A stretch of DNA of 64,000 nt from Periconia sp. R9002 (Eukaryota; Ascomycota; Dothideomycetes; Pleosporales; Periconiaceae): positions 186,001-250,000 of the forward strand of contig JAMAHW010000012.1 of assembly GCA_023627715.1 (NCBI GenBank). The letters are read 5' to 3'. Position numbers and translations under genes: made by a program. Each line of letters opens with the position of its first letter. Within the stretch, counting starts at the first letter, position 1. Below the pieces are notes generated by a model. It had not been told where the DNA came from. It did not search any database and saw nothing but the letters and a program-made list of their open reading frames with translations. Shown piece by piece: positions 46,738-57,907 of this stretch.

Positions 46738-47433
46738 CAATAAAATGCTTAACGATACAGAATCTGATAAGACAGAGCCCGCCGAGGAGATTGAGCCTAC
46801 CGACGAGGCAGATGGGGAGCCACAAGATAAGGACTCCGTGGACACGCTTTAGATGCGATCTAACTACACTGCCAATTCGCATTTCGATATAGTTTTTTAC
46901 TTCTTTTTAGACCGCGTTTACAGTTGTTCTTTTTTTTTGTTCTGCTTTTTCTTATTCTGCTTTTTCTTATTCTGCTTTTTCTTATTCTGCTTTTTCTTAT
47001 TCTGCTTTTTCTTATTCTGCTTTTTCTTGTCTTTTTTGTTACGAAGTCGAACATGTACTATGTATGTAGCTGGTTCTGGAATCAGTTTATTGACTCTTTT
47101 ACGCATGATCGCTACATATATTTCAGGTGAACTGACATGTTTGATTGACTATGAAAATCAGAGGGAATGTGTGGTTGAATTATATCTATCAGTTGTAAGA
47201 AAGGTCAACTCTCGTTAGACTCATGTGACTATATAGCCATCGATCTGCATAAACCTGTGTGTAAGGTGAGCGATCGGTGAACTTCATTAGAAAATCCAAG
47301 GATGCCAATAAACTGGTATGACCCATCTTCATGTATCTATACAGGTCTTGGCTGACCGCATACTCTAAACAAATCTATTATCAAAAGATTAAACAGAAAG
47401 AAACTCTATGAGGGAGTGCTACATGGAGAAGAA
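46738..47433. other. Intergenic with acidic mini-frame and minisatellite
   Basis: Starts with a 35-codon frame from the ATG at 46745 (acidic, EPAEEIEPTDEADGEPQDKD) directly after the preceding stop; it could be a former C-terminus. The 15-bp minisatellite is listed separately. The rest is the 3' flank of the ABC transporter. Confidence 0.5.
46941..47030. repeat. 15-bp minisatellite, six copies
   Basis: The unit TCTGCTTTTTCTTAT is repeated head to tail six times from 46941; the last copy ends CTTGT. It is preceded by a T-rich run and followed by T-rich DNA. Because 15 is a multiple of 3, open frames run through it on both strands, but they have no start or domain context. Confidence 0.95.
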
Positions 47434-50400
47434 TCATGTAGTCTTCGCTTTCTTCCCCTTCGGCACCCGGCACAGCCAATACAAGAAGATGGCCCCAAAC
47501 ACATTCACCGCGACATAGACCCAGATCAGGCCCAGATCCCTCCACCTTGTCTCCCATTCAACATTCACACTGCGCAAAAACTGATCGGTATTATCCAATT
47601 GGCAAAAGTGACACTGTCCATCGGCCTGTGGGTCGCGCAAGTACCCTCCGGCCATCTCGATGTAATTCTTCATATAGTCCCCACAAGTCGTTCCACTGGG
47701 AGCGTCCAAAGCCAGAAACTCGTTCTCTGCGCAGTGCGCTGGCGCCATTCCCATGGTCGCGCTCATGAGCCCGCTCACCACGTACGTAAATGGATTCACC
47801 CTGTACATGAAGATCCAGAAACGAGGAAGCACGTTGGGACCGGCAAGGATGCCACAGAACGCATACAGGAAGATGGACAGCAAGGTGAAAATGCCCGAGG
47901 CGATCTCTTCGTTGGGTGTGCCTGCGAGAATCATGTGCGAAACTGATGAAGCGAAGAAGAAAGAACCGACGATGACGAGAAGTGTTTCGAAGGCGCGTAG
48001 GTTTAATGCATCTGTGGCTTCGGCATTCCTGTATAGTCCCATCGGATAATACCACACGATGAAACAGAACACGGCAATGAACTAGGAGATGGTTAGTGGT
48101 TAGGCTTTGAATAGGAGTGTAGGGATACTCACTGCATTCCATGCCATCTCAATGATGATATTGGAGACGACAAAAGCTTGCCACGCGTATGTTTTCGATT
48201 GTCGTTCTCGGGCTTCGTATAGTGTCCTCTGCTTGAGAAAAGTGGGAATGATTTGATACATCATCTGGATGATGACAAACAAGAATATGAACACACCGAA
48301 CATTTGATTTTGAAGTCCTTGTCGGGTATTGTTTACGTTGAAGAAGGAAAAGCTGATGACCATGGCTGAGCCTACGAGAAGAAGAATCTTGGAGTAGATA
48401 TATGACGGTGTCCTCCAGTATTGTTGTGCGCAGCGGAGGGCGACGACCATAAACTGAGTGGTCATTGGAGCAGCAAAGGTCTTGTGGCTGTTATCCATAA
48501 CAGTCGTTTGCTTCGTCTGGTTAGTCGCCAGACCCCGGAGCCGAGCCAGCTCCTTGCGCACATTGGCATATTCTGGGCTGTTTCGCCAGACAGCAGGCCA
48601 GTCAATATCAGTTTCCGTGCCAGGAGCTGCGCCTATCGCAGCCAGCATATACTCCGCAGGGTTTTCGGTGGTTTGGTACTCTGGCCCACCGTTGCGAGCA
48701 AAGTAATCGAGAAGGATCTTCGAATTCTTGCCGATATCGCCAAAGTAGACTGTCTTACCTCCCTTGGCGAGAAGCAGAAGGCGGTCAAACCTTTGGAACA
48801 GCAGAGACGACGGTTGATGAATCGTGCATAGGATTGCTTGACCATTGCGCGTCAGTTTCTCCATCAAATCGCAAATGGACCAGGAAGTTTGGCTGTCTAG
48901 ACCAGATGTAGGTTCGTCAAGGAAAAGAAGTAGCTTCGGGCGAGCGGCGAGCTCGACTCCAATTGTCAAGCGCTTACGTTCTGGATACAATTAGTTGTGA
49001 GCGTGGATCAAGGTATCAATTTCAACTTACGCTCAACATTGAGACCAGAACCAGGCACGCCGACCACTGCATCTGCGTAGTATTCCATATCCAATATGCG
49101 GATGACTTGGTCAACGTATGCAATTCGCTCGGCACGTGTGTACTCTGGTGGTTGTCGTAAAATAGCAGAAAATTCAAGAGCTTCGCGTACAGTTGACGTA
49201 GCCAGATGGATGTCTTGTTGCATCGCATACCCAGTCTTTCGCTGAAAAGAAGCATCGCGCAGATGTCCGTCGACAAATACATTGCCGCTAATTACACCCA
49301 TTGTTGTACGACTCGCCAAAACATCAAGTAGAGTGGTTTTGCCGGCCCCAGAAACGCCCTGTGTAGTATTTTTAGCTTGTTTTCTCGTCAATTGGGCCAA
49401 CGAGATTTACCATCAGTGCGGTCAGGGTCCCAGGTTTGATCCACCCATCGACCGAATCTAAAATCTTGCGCGTCTCTTTCTTGATATCAACCTCGTAGTT
49501 CACATCCTCCCAATGAAATATCGAGGTTTGCTTCTGTACTTGCTGTTCTGCATCCGAGCTTTCCCCGGACTTTTCTCCTTCATGAACAGTATCAGCACCA
49601 GATTCTTCGTCTTTTCGGATGCGTTTGCTGCGCGTTTTCATAGTGGATCGTCGGAAGACCAGAACCTCTCCCTTCGAACGCGCAGCTGCAACCCATTCGG
49701 TCATCAACAAATGAGCAATGAGAAAGACTATGGTTATAGCAACGATGATGCCCCAGTTCCTCCATCGGTTACCCCAGTGGTACTGATAGGCCGTTTCGAC
49801 AAAAGCGGTTCCACTGAGGAAGGAAGAACCAGGTTGTGCTCCTTGGGCAGAGCAGACGCGCTGCGTTCCGCCTACACCATCATAAGATGGACCTGAAGGG
49901 ACATACGATGCGCATTCGAAGGTGCGATTATGGAATTCGTTGACCAGGGCGCTTTCGAATCCATATGCGACTGGATTAAGCCATCGTATCCAGCTGGCCC
50001 ATCTACGGCGGTCAGCGCAACCCACACCTATTGTTGACTTGATAACACATACCCTCTCATATATTCAACTGGGATAACGAAACCCGTGTAAAGAATGATG
50101 AATGTGAGAAAGACGGAAGCAGGTGCTAGGGCCTGTTCAATGCTCTTGCTCATGGAAGCGATGAGCCTGAATAGCATACTCATACTAAGAAGCATGGTAA
50201 AGGAGATCAATAGGTAGAAAAAGAAAGAACCAGGTTCGCGGCGAAGGTTCGTCATGAAGTAAAGGGTCAAGTTTACAAAGATTGTGTTCAGAACTTTGTA
50301 CGGCAGGTCCATGATGATCGATGAAAGTGCTTCGGCACTAGGGTGATAAAGTGCGTATCGGTTGTGCTGTAAGGCACTGTTAGAAACGTATGATCAAGGT

Positions 50401-52311
50401 GGTGCCTCTGTTACGTGCCTTTTCTACGATATCACGTTTGGCATACAGCGTCATGATTTCTACGATGCTACCGAAAGCGTTAAGAAGTACCTATCAAGTC
50501 AGCAGGCTGTAGTAGTAAAGATGTGAGAAAACCTACTCCCATGAAAACCACTGCACCTCGCTGGAACAGAGACCCAGTAGTGCTTGACATGTTGTAAAAG
50601 ATGCTGGCAATGATCAATGATTCGCAAAAATTCATAGTCAACATGGCAAAAAAAATACTTGGGTCGTTCTTGAGCTTTTGCTGGTCTCTCCACATGCAGA
50701 GCGAGATCTGGCCCCAATACGACAATGTATAAGGCGAGTTTGTGCGTTGATGTCTAGATTTATCCAGCTTTCTCGACAGCGCAAACTGGTCCTGACCGGA
50801 ACCAGCGATCGGATGCTCCACATTATATTGTTCAATGGCGGAAAGCAGTCGTTTTCTGGCGTCGCTCTCCCTCCAACAGCGGGCAAAGTCGTCGGCTGTT
50901 CGAGGAGTAGCATTCTCAAAGCCAGGCCGAATGCGTCGTTCAGATGGTGCGGTCATCGACGTGAGAAAATCGGGGGTTGTCTGTGACCCGGGACATTCAA
51001 AACCTAGAGCTTCAAAGTAACGACGCGCTTCCCTAGCCGGTCCAAAATAAATTTGCTGGCCTTCGTATAGAACTGTGACTTTATCGAAAACCTGAACAAG
51101 TCAGCAAGGCATATTTGAAATATCAGGCGAAGGCTGACTGACATCGTACGCAGCTTGTGGCGCCTGATAGATGGCGACGCATGTCGACATTCCAAATATG
51201 TCGCATTGAGTTCGAAGCGTTTTGCAAAACTCCACGGCATTTGCGGAGTCAAGTCCTGGTCAACATTAGCCATGGGACCAGATGCCAATTCGGGCTCTGC
51301 ATGCACCTCTTGTTGAATTGTCCCAGCATTGTAGAGGCGCAAAGCTTAAGGTTGCTTCTGCAATCGTTACTCTTTTTCGTTCTCCTCCGCTGACACCCCT
51401 AACATACTCGTCGCCAACACGGGTATTGACTGTATGGGAAATACCGAGCATCGCCATAACAACCTACGATTGTTAGCGTGTAATTATGCACAGGCATAAA
51501 TAGGCGCATACATCACGCAAGTGCTCGGCGTATTGGTGGGGGGTGACGCCTGTAATTTGTCGCGGAGCGCGAGCGCGGGCTGCAAAGTATAATGTGTCGC
51601 CAACACTTAGTTGAGAGAAGTGTGCATCAACTTCCGCGGTGTATATTGCTTCACCCTTGAACATAGTGCCCATATCTTTTGCGGATATCCCTTGATAGTT
51701 CAATACAGAATCTGGATTCACTTGGAAACCATGTGTTTCTCCTGCTATCGTCTTCAAAAGGGTGGAGCAGCCAGACCTGTTTAGAATGAGAAAAAACACT
51801 TGTCAAGATTTTATCCAACAACATACCCTGGAGGCCCCAAGACACACAGCTGTTCGCCTGGTAGTAGAAGTCCATCGATACTCTGCAGAATTTCTATCTT
51901 TTGGGTGCCGTGACCAAAAAGCGACGGTAGTTTCAGAATGTTATTCCCTACCGTGGACTGAAAATCAGTCGGGGATCCTCTACCCCAAACATTCAAATTT
52001 TGGAAAGCAACCCCAGCCACGCGAGGTATGGCATTGTCGCTTCGGTAGCGCAGGTTGTAAAATGACTTTGCCCAGTCTCTTGCGCGGAAAGACTCGCTTC
52101 TGGGGTCTAATGGGCTGCCCTCTGCAGCGATGAATGGGGAGCTCAGACCATGGGTATCTGATTGCTCCGTAAATTTTCGCACGAGCTCATTGACGGTTTT
52201 GTCAATCTGTTGATGTTGTGATCCCTCTGTGTGGGTGGTGTTTGTATGTTGTGTGCTGACGCTGTGCTCTAGCTCCGGCGCAGCACTTTGTGGAACAGGG
52301 ACAGAACTCAT
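47434..52311 (-). CDS. PDR-type (ABC-G full-size) multidrug transporter
   Basis: There are eleven exons: 52311-51827, 51776-51512, 51463-51307, 51255-51143, 51091-50537, 50490-50419, 50366-50053, 50002-49411, 49358-49031, 48980-48133 and 48081-47434, giving 1458 aa, normal for the family. NBD1 has Walker [13 protein letters not shown] completed across intron 1, the signature [13 protein letters not shown] and DNSTRGLDSANA. TMD1 follows, then NBD2 with [34 protein letters not shown] and [14 protein letters not shown], and TMD2 ending in basic KGKKAKTT. The degenerate Cys in NBD1 Walker A is the usual PDR asymmetry. Intron 6 (50418-50367) reads as GC-AG. The protein should export hydrophobic compounds at the plasma membrane. 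It is divergent from a Zn2Cys6 regulator, a common arrangement for drug-efflux control. Confidence 0.93.
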
Positions 52312-53078
52312 ATGCGCGGAAACCTGCAGGACAAACGTGGAGTGGAAAATTAGATAAAGAGGAATGAACTCACTTCATTATAGATTAAACTACCTACAGA
52401 GATTGAGGGCTTAAGTGACGAAATCTCGTTGACGCGTTCGCGCCAAGCCTCACCAGAAGTACAGTACGGCGTAGCCACCGCAATGTTGCCCACGCGAAAG
52501 TCCGAGGAGTACAGCAAGAGTCATGAACCGGAAAATCGCTATGAGTGAAGTGCTGCCCACATCATTCAGAGAGATGGAAGTGGAAGAAAAATCATTTTGC
52601 CAGGAGATAACGCCGTAATTGAGATAAGACCGATGTAAACGCATCCCGAGGGACGCGCACGGCGTTATGGGTTCAAGGAGAAGGCGATGGATGTGATCAG
52701 AGCCATGGACTTTCGGCATTATAGAATGTGCGAATTCGTGCCAAGAGAGGATGATACCCCTGGTCTGTTCATTGGCTTGTACATAATAGGTTTAATCTCT
52801 CGGCCTTTCGGCAAAATTAATTGACGTTGTCATCCTGACCCCATAGCGAAGCTCGATCATCCGGATTTACATTGTACAAAGGCAGGACATTCGGCTCAGC
52901 CAAGCTCCGTTCGCATTTTTTCGAATGTTTGGCTGACTCTGCCATGAAGCTCGCTGTATGACACTCCTCCCGTTTGTTCTTCTGTCCCGCTAATCACACA
53001 GTGAGTATTAGTGCGTGCGCTGTAAACAGAAAAAGGTGACCCAAACCCAGTCTGCTTTCTCCCTAGTCCAACTGGAAA
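52312..53078. other. Divergent region between transporter and regulator
   Basis: Probable shared control region. A further 5' exon of the regulator may lie here: a good donor (ACACA then GTGAGT, about 52998) and an acceptor CCCTAG at 53066 would define a 68-bp intron. I found no ATG in frame with the zinc cluster. Confidence 0.4.
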
Positions 53079-55408
53079 TGCCTGCAATCCTGTCATAGGA
53101 GGAAAGAGGCACACTGTAACTTTGAAGAATATCTTTGACTTCAAACACCTCCAGTTCCATTTTATCCCCACCTCCAGCCAAACTTTGCCTGGCACAGCCC
53201 CACTGAATTCTCTATTGCTCACGTATTACAAAGATCAAGTGCAACAAAGATGAGCCAAGATGCAATCATTGCATTGCCGCAAAAGTAGATTGCGAGTATG
53301 TCGGCCGACGTCAACGTGCTCGCACAGCACAGCAAAAAGCCAACGTCCTCCACCTCAACCAGCGATTGGAAATTCTGGAAAGGTCTTTATCGCGTAATTC
53401 TCCCATGCATGTGACACACGGGCGTTCGCCATCATCGTCGCGTACTCAAGTATCCCCAGAGTCAGGTGTAATTCTACCCGAAGAAGGAATCAATGCAGAA
53501 GCTGTGTCTGAGATCCCATTGGCTGCGGAGAATGGGCAGGAATGTAAAGTGATGCATACTTGAAGTCCTCAGTTTGAAGAAGGCTAACAAGAGTTACAGC
53601 CTGGATTTATCGGATGGCCACGGACACCCAAAGGACCTTCCAGTCTCAACTAGTTCCCGATAGTCCGTTGGCAGGCATTGATGATGCCATGCTGTCATTG
53701 AACGATGCTCTACGAGATCTTGGAAAACTCCGGATTCGTCATGGCGTCGGTGACCATGGCATTTCCGCCAGTCTACCTCCAGCAGAGGCCTCGAAATGTA
53801 TTGATGCGTTCTTAGATCTAGTGCGCAATATGATCTTGCCAGATTTCGACTACAGTTTTGTCGACGTCGAGTTATTGAAAGCACTTCCTACCGTTTTTGA
53901 CTCTCCCTATGTCAACATCGATCCCGTGGTGAAGGTGCTTTATTGCAACGCGCTCTATTACGGCTTGCACGAGCTTCGCGACCCTCGTGATCCATTGGTA
54001 CAGGCGTCGTACTTCAAAGTCCTCAATGCAGTTCCCGAGTGGCTCGAAGCTTCACCGGAAAGCCCGTTGAATGGGATGACTGCAGCACTAACAACTTGGA
54101 CTACATTGATCAATCATGACTACCAGCTTGCTTGGAAATTCCACTGCAAATCTTGTCAGCACCTAAAGTTGAAGAAAATCGACTCTATTGATACTATTCC
54201 AGCAATGACGTTCAAGGAAGAGGAAGAAAAGAATGAGTGGAGATTCTTGTACTGGCATATCCTGGCTACCGACCTCACTTTCCGGTTGTTCTTCGGAAAG
54301 CCCACCGTAGTGAGTATTTTGTCCCAGATTGGGAGGGCGGAGTTGTTCCGCTCTTTTAAACCTTTCGATCTCACCGAAAAGATCTATCGAATTGACGTGT
54401 TTGACTAGGTCCGATGGGTTCCTGATAAAATCAAGCCTCCAAGTATCATGACCAGCAACCGTTTGCATCCGACAGCTCGGTATGTTATGGTGGTTGTTGT
54501 GTGGGTGCGATATATCCTTCTTACGGCCGAAGCCGTCGACCTCATTGATAAGACTCTCCCTGAAAATCGAGACGCAAAATTCAATCAAACCATCGACGAT
54601 TACTGTATGCAACTGGAAGCAGTTTTGGTAGACTGGAAGCTCGAAGCTGAGATGAGATCCGCGGAGACCCCGATTAAACATCGTTTACTAATGGCCGATC
54701 ATGTTATGAACCTATATGCAATGATTGTTGGCATCCGAAGATTAGTTAGGAACCCTACGCACACTCACGAATTAGATGACTTTGCATTGCGCGCTGCACG
54801 AAAAGTGGTCGAATTGACTCTCTATCTCACCACAGACGATGCGACCACCAGTGCAAAGCTCTTCCATTCGCAGTTAGTCCAGTACACCTCCCACCGCTCA
54901 TCCATGTTTCGCATTGACAAAGCACTCTAGTTTCGTTTCCTTTTACCCTTTCTGTGCGGTGTTTACCCTCTATGAACACATCATCACCAGCACCAACCCG
55001 GAATCATGCGAGCAAGATCTCATCGCAGTAGAGCAAATCGGCGTCCTCATGATCCAAGCGTCATCCGCACGACCTCAGTTCGCCACAATCGAACGAACCA
55101 TCAACGCGCTCAACAAAGTTGCGAGAGCGATCCAGGATGAGAGACGTCAAAGAAATACATCCAGAACTACATCAGCCACCCCCGCAGACGCTAATTCTGC
55201 AACATTCGGCACATTTATGGATTTCGCAAGCTCCATTCCGAACTTGGACGCTTCGGCGCTGGAGTCTTTTGGTGACTTTTCTACGGCTGAGATTACTGCT
55301 GGTGGTAGTGGTGGGTTTCATCCCATGGGCTTTGTGCGAGCTGTTGAGACCGATTTTGTGGGGCGCAATTGGAATGAGCATTGGTGGGATATGAATAATG
55401 AGATGTGA
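53079..55408 (+). CDS. Zn2Cys6 transcription factor with fungal TF domain; 5' end unresolved and possibly damaged
   Basis: The secure exons are 53234-53543, 53600-54309, 54409-54881 and 54931-55408 (656 codons, all phases agree). The first secure exon begins in the zinc cluster, IKCNKDEPRCNHCIAAKVDCEYV, so only the first two Cys are missing. They are visible upstream at 53079-53105 as a TGC and TGT ahead of CHRRK. There the spacing is C-x3-C instead of C-x2-C, and the base after AGGAAA is GAGGCA, not a GT donor. A coiled-coil-like linker (ANVLHLNQRLEILERSL) and the regulatory domain (LYCNALYYGLHELRDPRDPL, RLFFGKPTV) follow. It is probably the local regulator of the ABC transporter. It may be a functional gene with an unusual start or a recent pseudogene. 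Confidence 0.75.
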
Positions 55409-56272
55409 TTTCAAATGCAGCTACGACGCACCCAGTCGAAGCGCAGCGCATTGTTAGCGCTTCCTGAATCCAGCAGCATTGATACATGTTTTTCCAATCA
55501 TGTCACGTAGCCCGATGCCTGGACGGCGATCACCTTTCACAGCATAGTAACAGGAAGGTAAAAAAAATAAACAAATGACATGACTGATAATGTTCCAAAT
55601 AAGAAACCCCCGCCAGTTACTGGCAATTCCGATCTGATTGACAAACTGCATGAAAGGCGGTTAGCATAAGTTTTTTGTTGCCAGAGATCCTCGATAGAAT
55701 CTAGACTGTCCTCGACGAAATGATTAGAGACATATCTGGTTGGTAATGAACCTAAAACTCAGCATTTTGTACTTGACAGAAGATAGGATGAGAGGGTAGC
55801 CAAGGTGGGGTATATGACAGGCAAAATGAAAACTGCGAAAGCTGATACTGTTCGGGGGCGGCGCAGTTGCCTCTGCTATTGTTGAGTAGCGAATGAAAAC
55901 CGAGAACGGTGGAGCTGGACGACTACGCCCGAGTATTACAGTTACAAAGTGTCTTATCAATATAAAAATCAACGGACTGCCGAGGCAAAAGGTCATCGCG
56001 CGCAAAAACTCGCATCAGGCACTCACTCGCTCCATTGATAAAGCTGTACGAACAGCGTCAACTTATCTTCATCAACGCATTGTCGATTTTCCGGAAGCTG
56101 ACACGAATTTTGGATTCCACGAAAATCCTTTAATGAAAAAATAATCATCTACACTTGGCAACTTCTCGCTTCACTCTCACTCCGGCTAGCACGAGCGCGT
56201 CGGGCGTAGTCTGACAGAATCTCATTTGTACACCACCGATTATTACGAGCAGTCCATTGTACCTTCACAACC
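55409..56272. other. Intergenic, promoter of the serine hydrolase gene
   Basis: A short minus-strand frame near 55454-55651 has a partly hydrophobic, protein-like stretch (FLIWNIISHVICLFFLPSCYY) but no gene context; it could be a transporter fragment. Otherwise nothing is seen. Confidence 0.45.
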
Positions 56273-57907
56273 ATGCAAGACATCAAGACAAAGCTAGAAG
56301 CTTTGGGCCCGCAGATTGATCGGATTCTCCAGATAGGTGGAGTCCCAGGACTTTCGCTGGGGGTTCTCCACAAGGGTGTCATCCTTCATACAGCGCATAT
56401 TGGCCACCGCAACGCAAATGAAGCAGTGCCCTCCAATGACGATACTCTGCACACTTTTGCCTCCCTGACAAAAGTAATGACAGCTACTGCTATTGCTCAA
56501 CTTGTCCAAGAAGGAAAGTTGGACTGGGACCGACCTATCAGAGAGTATCTACCGGCCTTTCGCGTGCGCCGGGACGAGATAGGAATGAAGTCGACCCTGA
56601 GGGACCTGCTGTCACTTCGTACGGGGATTGCGCCTGCGAACCCTTATTGGGGGTTCCAGAACAACGAACTCCTTCTCGACCCTTCCGACCTCACGGCCAC
56701 AGCGACATTCATAGGCACGGCGAAACCATTCGGTCAATTTGTGTACTCCCAGTGGAACTACGTTCTGATTGGAGAAGTAGTAAAACATGTAACCGGCGTA
56801 TCCATTGATGAATACATCACACAAAATATCTTTCACCCGTTGAAAATGACGCGTAGTTCATTCGGCCCTGTTCAACAATCCGAAACCAATGTTGCGCACA
56901 CCCATTGTACTCATGATGATGGTACAACAAGCCGGAAGCCAGATGCGGGAGGCTACATACTCGCATCTGGAAATGGGGCAAGCGGTGGCGCACGGGGTTC
57001 CATACAAGATTACCTTCTCTTCACGCAAGCACTGTTAAGCGCGTACAAAGTTCAAACCGAGCGCGATGTTGATTCCACATCTGATTCGATTTTTCCCCTC
57101 GTGAGAACGATATTCGCCGCCCACGTTGGGATGGGACCACCACAGCGATCTGGCATCGAGTACGTCGCTTACTGTATGGGGTTGTATCGTACACAACTTC
57201 CTGGTTTCCTCAGCCTGGCTAGTCCCAATTTCTATTACATACTAGGGAGAGAAAATCTTCCCGCTTATGGGAAGAAATTGGCCGGTCTCGAGATTTTTCA
57301 CCATTCCGGTACCGCGATGGGAAATATTGGAGCCTTGTTCCTTGTGCCTTCATCTCAAAGCGCCGTGGTAGCGTTTGCAAATTCGCAACCGCTTATGGAT
57401 CCGACGGATTTTGTGGCCCAGCTCGCCCTCTCCGTACTTCTCGATGAACCTCCACGCGTGGATTTTGTCAAAGCCGCGGAATTGGCGAGATCGGTTACTT
57501 TCCAGAACTACAAAAAGTTGGAAAGACTAATTGCTCAGGGCAAGACAGACACCCCGCCGACAAAAGCACTTTCCGCATATGAGGGAGATTTCTACAACGC
57601 CATCCACAATCTAGTGCTTCGTGTTACTGCGAGCGGCGATGGATTGAATGTCACTATTCAGGATGGAAATACAGGCTTCGCATTGATACCTTATGATGGC
57701 GATACATTTTACTTCCCCGTGAACAGAGAAGAGGAAATGTGTGTCAAAGGGATGTTTGGGTTTATGTACAAAGATTGGCATTTGTTTCACTTCAAGATAA
57801 GCACGAATGATGAGGTGGAGAGTGTATCGTGGAGACATGATCCATACGTCGCTAGCCCCGAGGTGTTCACAAAGACGCCATCGGTGCAAGTATACGCCAG
57901 GCTTTAG
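56273..57907 (+). CDS. Class C beta-lactamase-like serine hydrolase
   Basis: A single exon of 544 aa. The beta-lactamase/transesterase fold is shown by FASLTKVMTATAI with the nucleophile Ser64 and Lys67, by GKLDWDRPIREYLP, and by FVYSQWNYVLIGEVV at Tyr158. A C-terminal HHSGTAMGNIG replaces the KTG motif. The second motif is Tyr-Ser-Gln where Tyr-x-Asn is usual. A C-terminal domain of about 150 residues follows (EGDFYNAIHNLVLRVTASG). There is no signal peptide, so it is likely intracellular. Relatives range from esterases to acyltransferases such as LovD in secondary-metabolite pathways; the substrate cannot be told. It lies just downstream of the Zn2Cys6 regulator on the same strand. Confidence 0.88.
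   Translation: MQDIKTKLEALGPQIDRILQIGGVPGLSLGVLHKGVILHTAHIGHRNANEAVPSNDDTLHTFASLTKVMTATAIAQLVQEGKLDWDRPIREYLPAFRVRRDEIGMKSTLRDLLSLRTGIAPANPYWGFQNNELLLDPSDLTATATFIGTAKPFGQFVYSQWNYVLIGEVVKHVTGVSIDEYITQNIFHPLKMTRSSFGPVQQSETNVAHTHCTHDDGTTSRKPDAGGYILASGNGASGGARGSIQDYLLFTQALLSAYKVQTERDVDSTSDSIFPLVRTIFAAHVGMGPPQRSGIEYVAYCMGLYRTQLPGFLSLASPNFYYILGRENLPAYGKKLAGLEIFHHSGTAMGNIGALFLVPSSQSAVVAFANSQPLMDPTDFVAQLALSVLLDEPPRVDFVKAAELARSVTFQNYKKLERLIAQGKTDTPPTKALSAYEGDFYNAIHNLVLRVTASGDGLNVTIQDGNTGFALIPYDGDTFYFPVNREEEMCVKGMFGFMYKDWHLFHFKISTNDEVESVSWRHDPYVASPEVFTKTPSVQVYARL

Noticed and set aside
46860..47106. Lys/Asn/Gln repeat frames in both directions
   Set aside because: Produced by the 15-bp minisatellite, whose length is a multiple of three; no start or domain.
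51157..51393. A break in the ABC transporter NBD1 after DNSTRG
   Set aside because: It is a normal intron (GTGCAT donor, CCAG acceptor); the frame resumes with LDSANAVEF.
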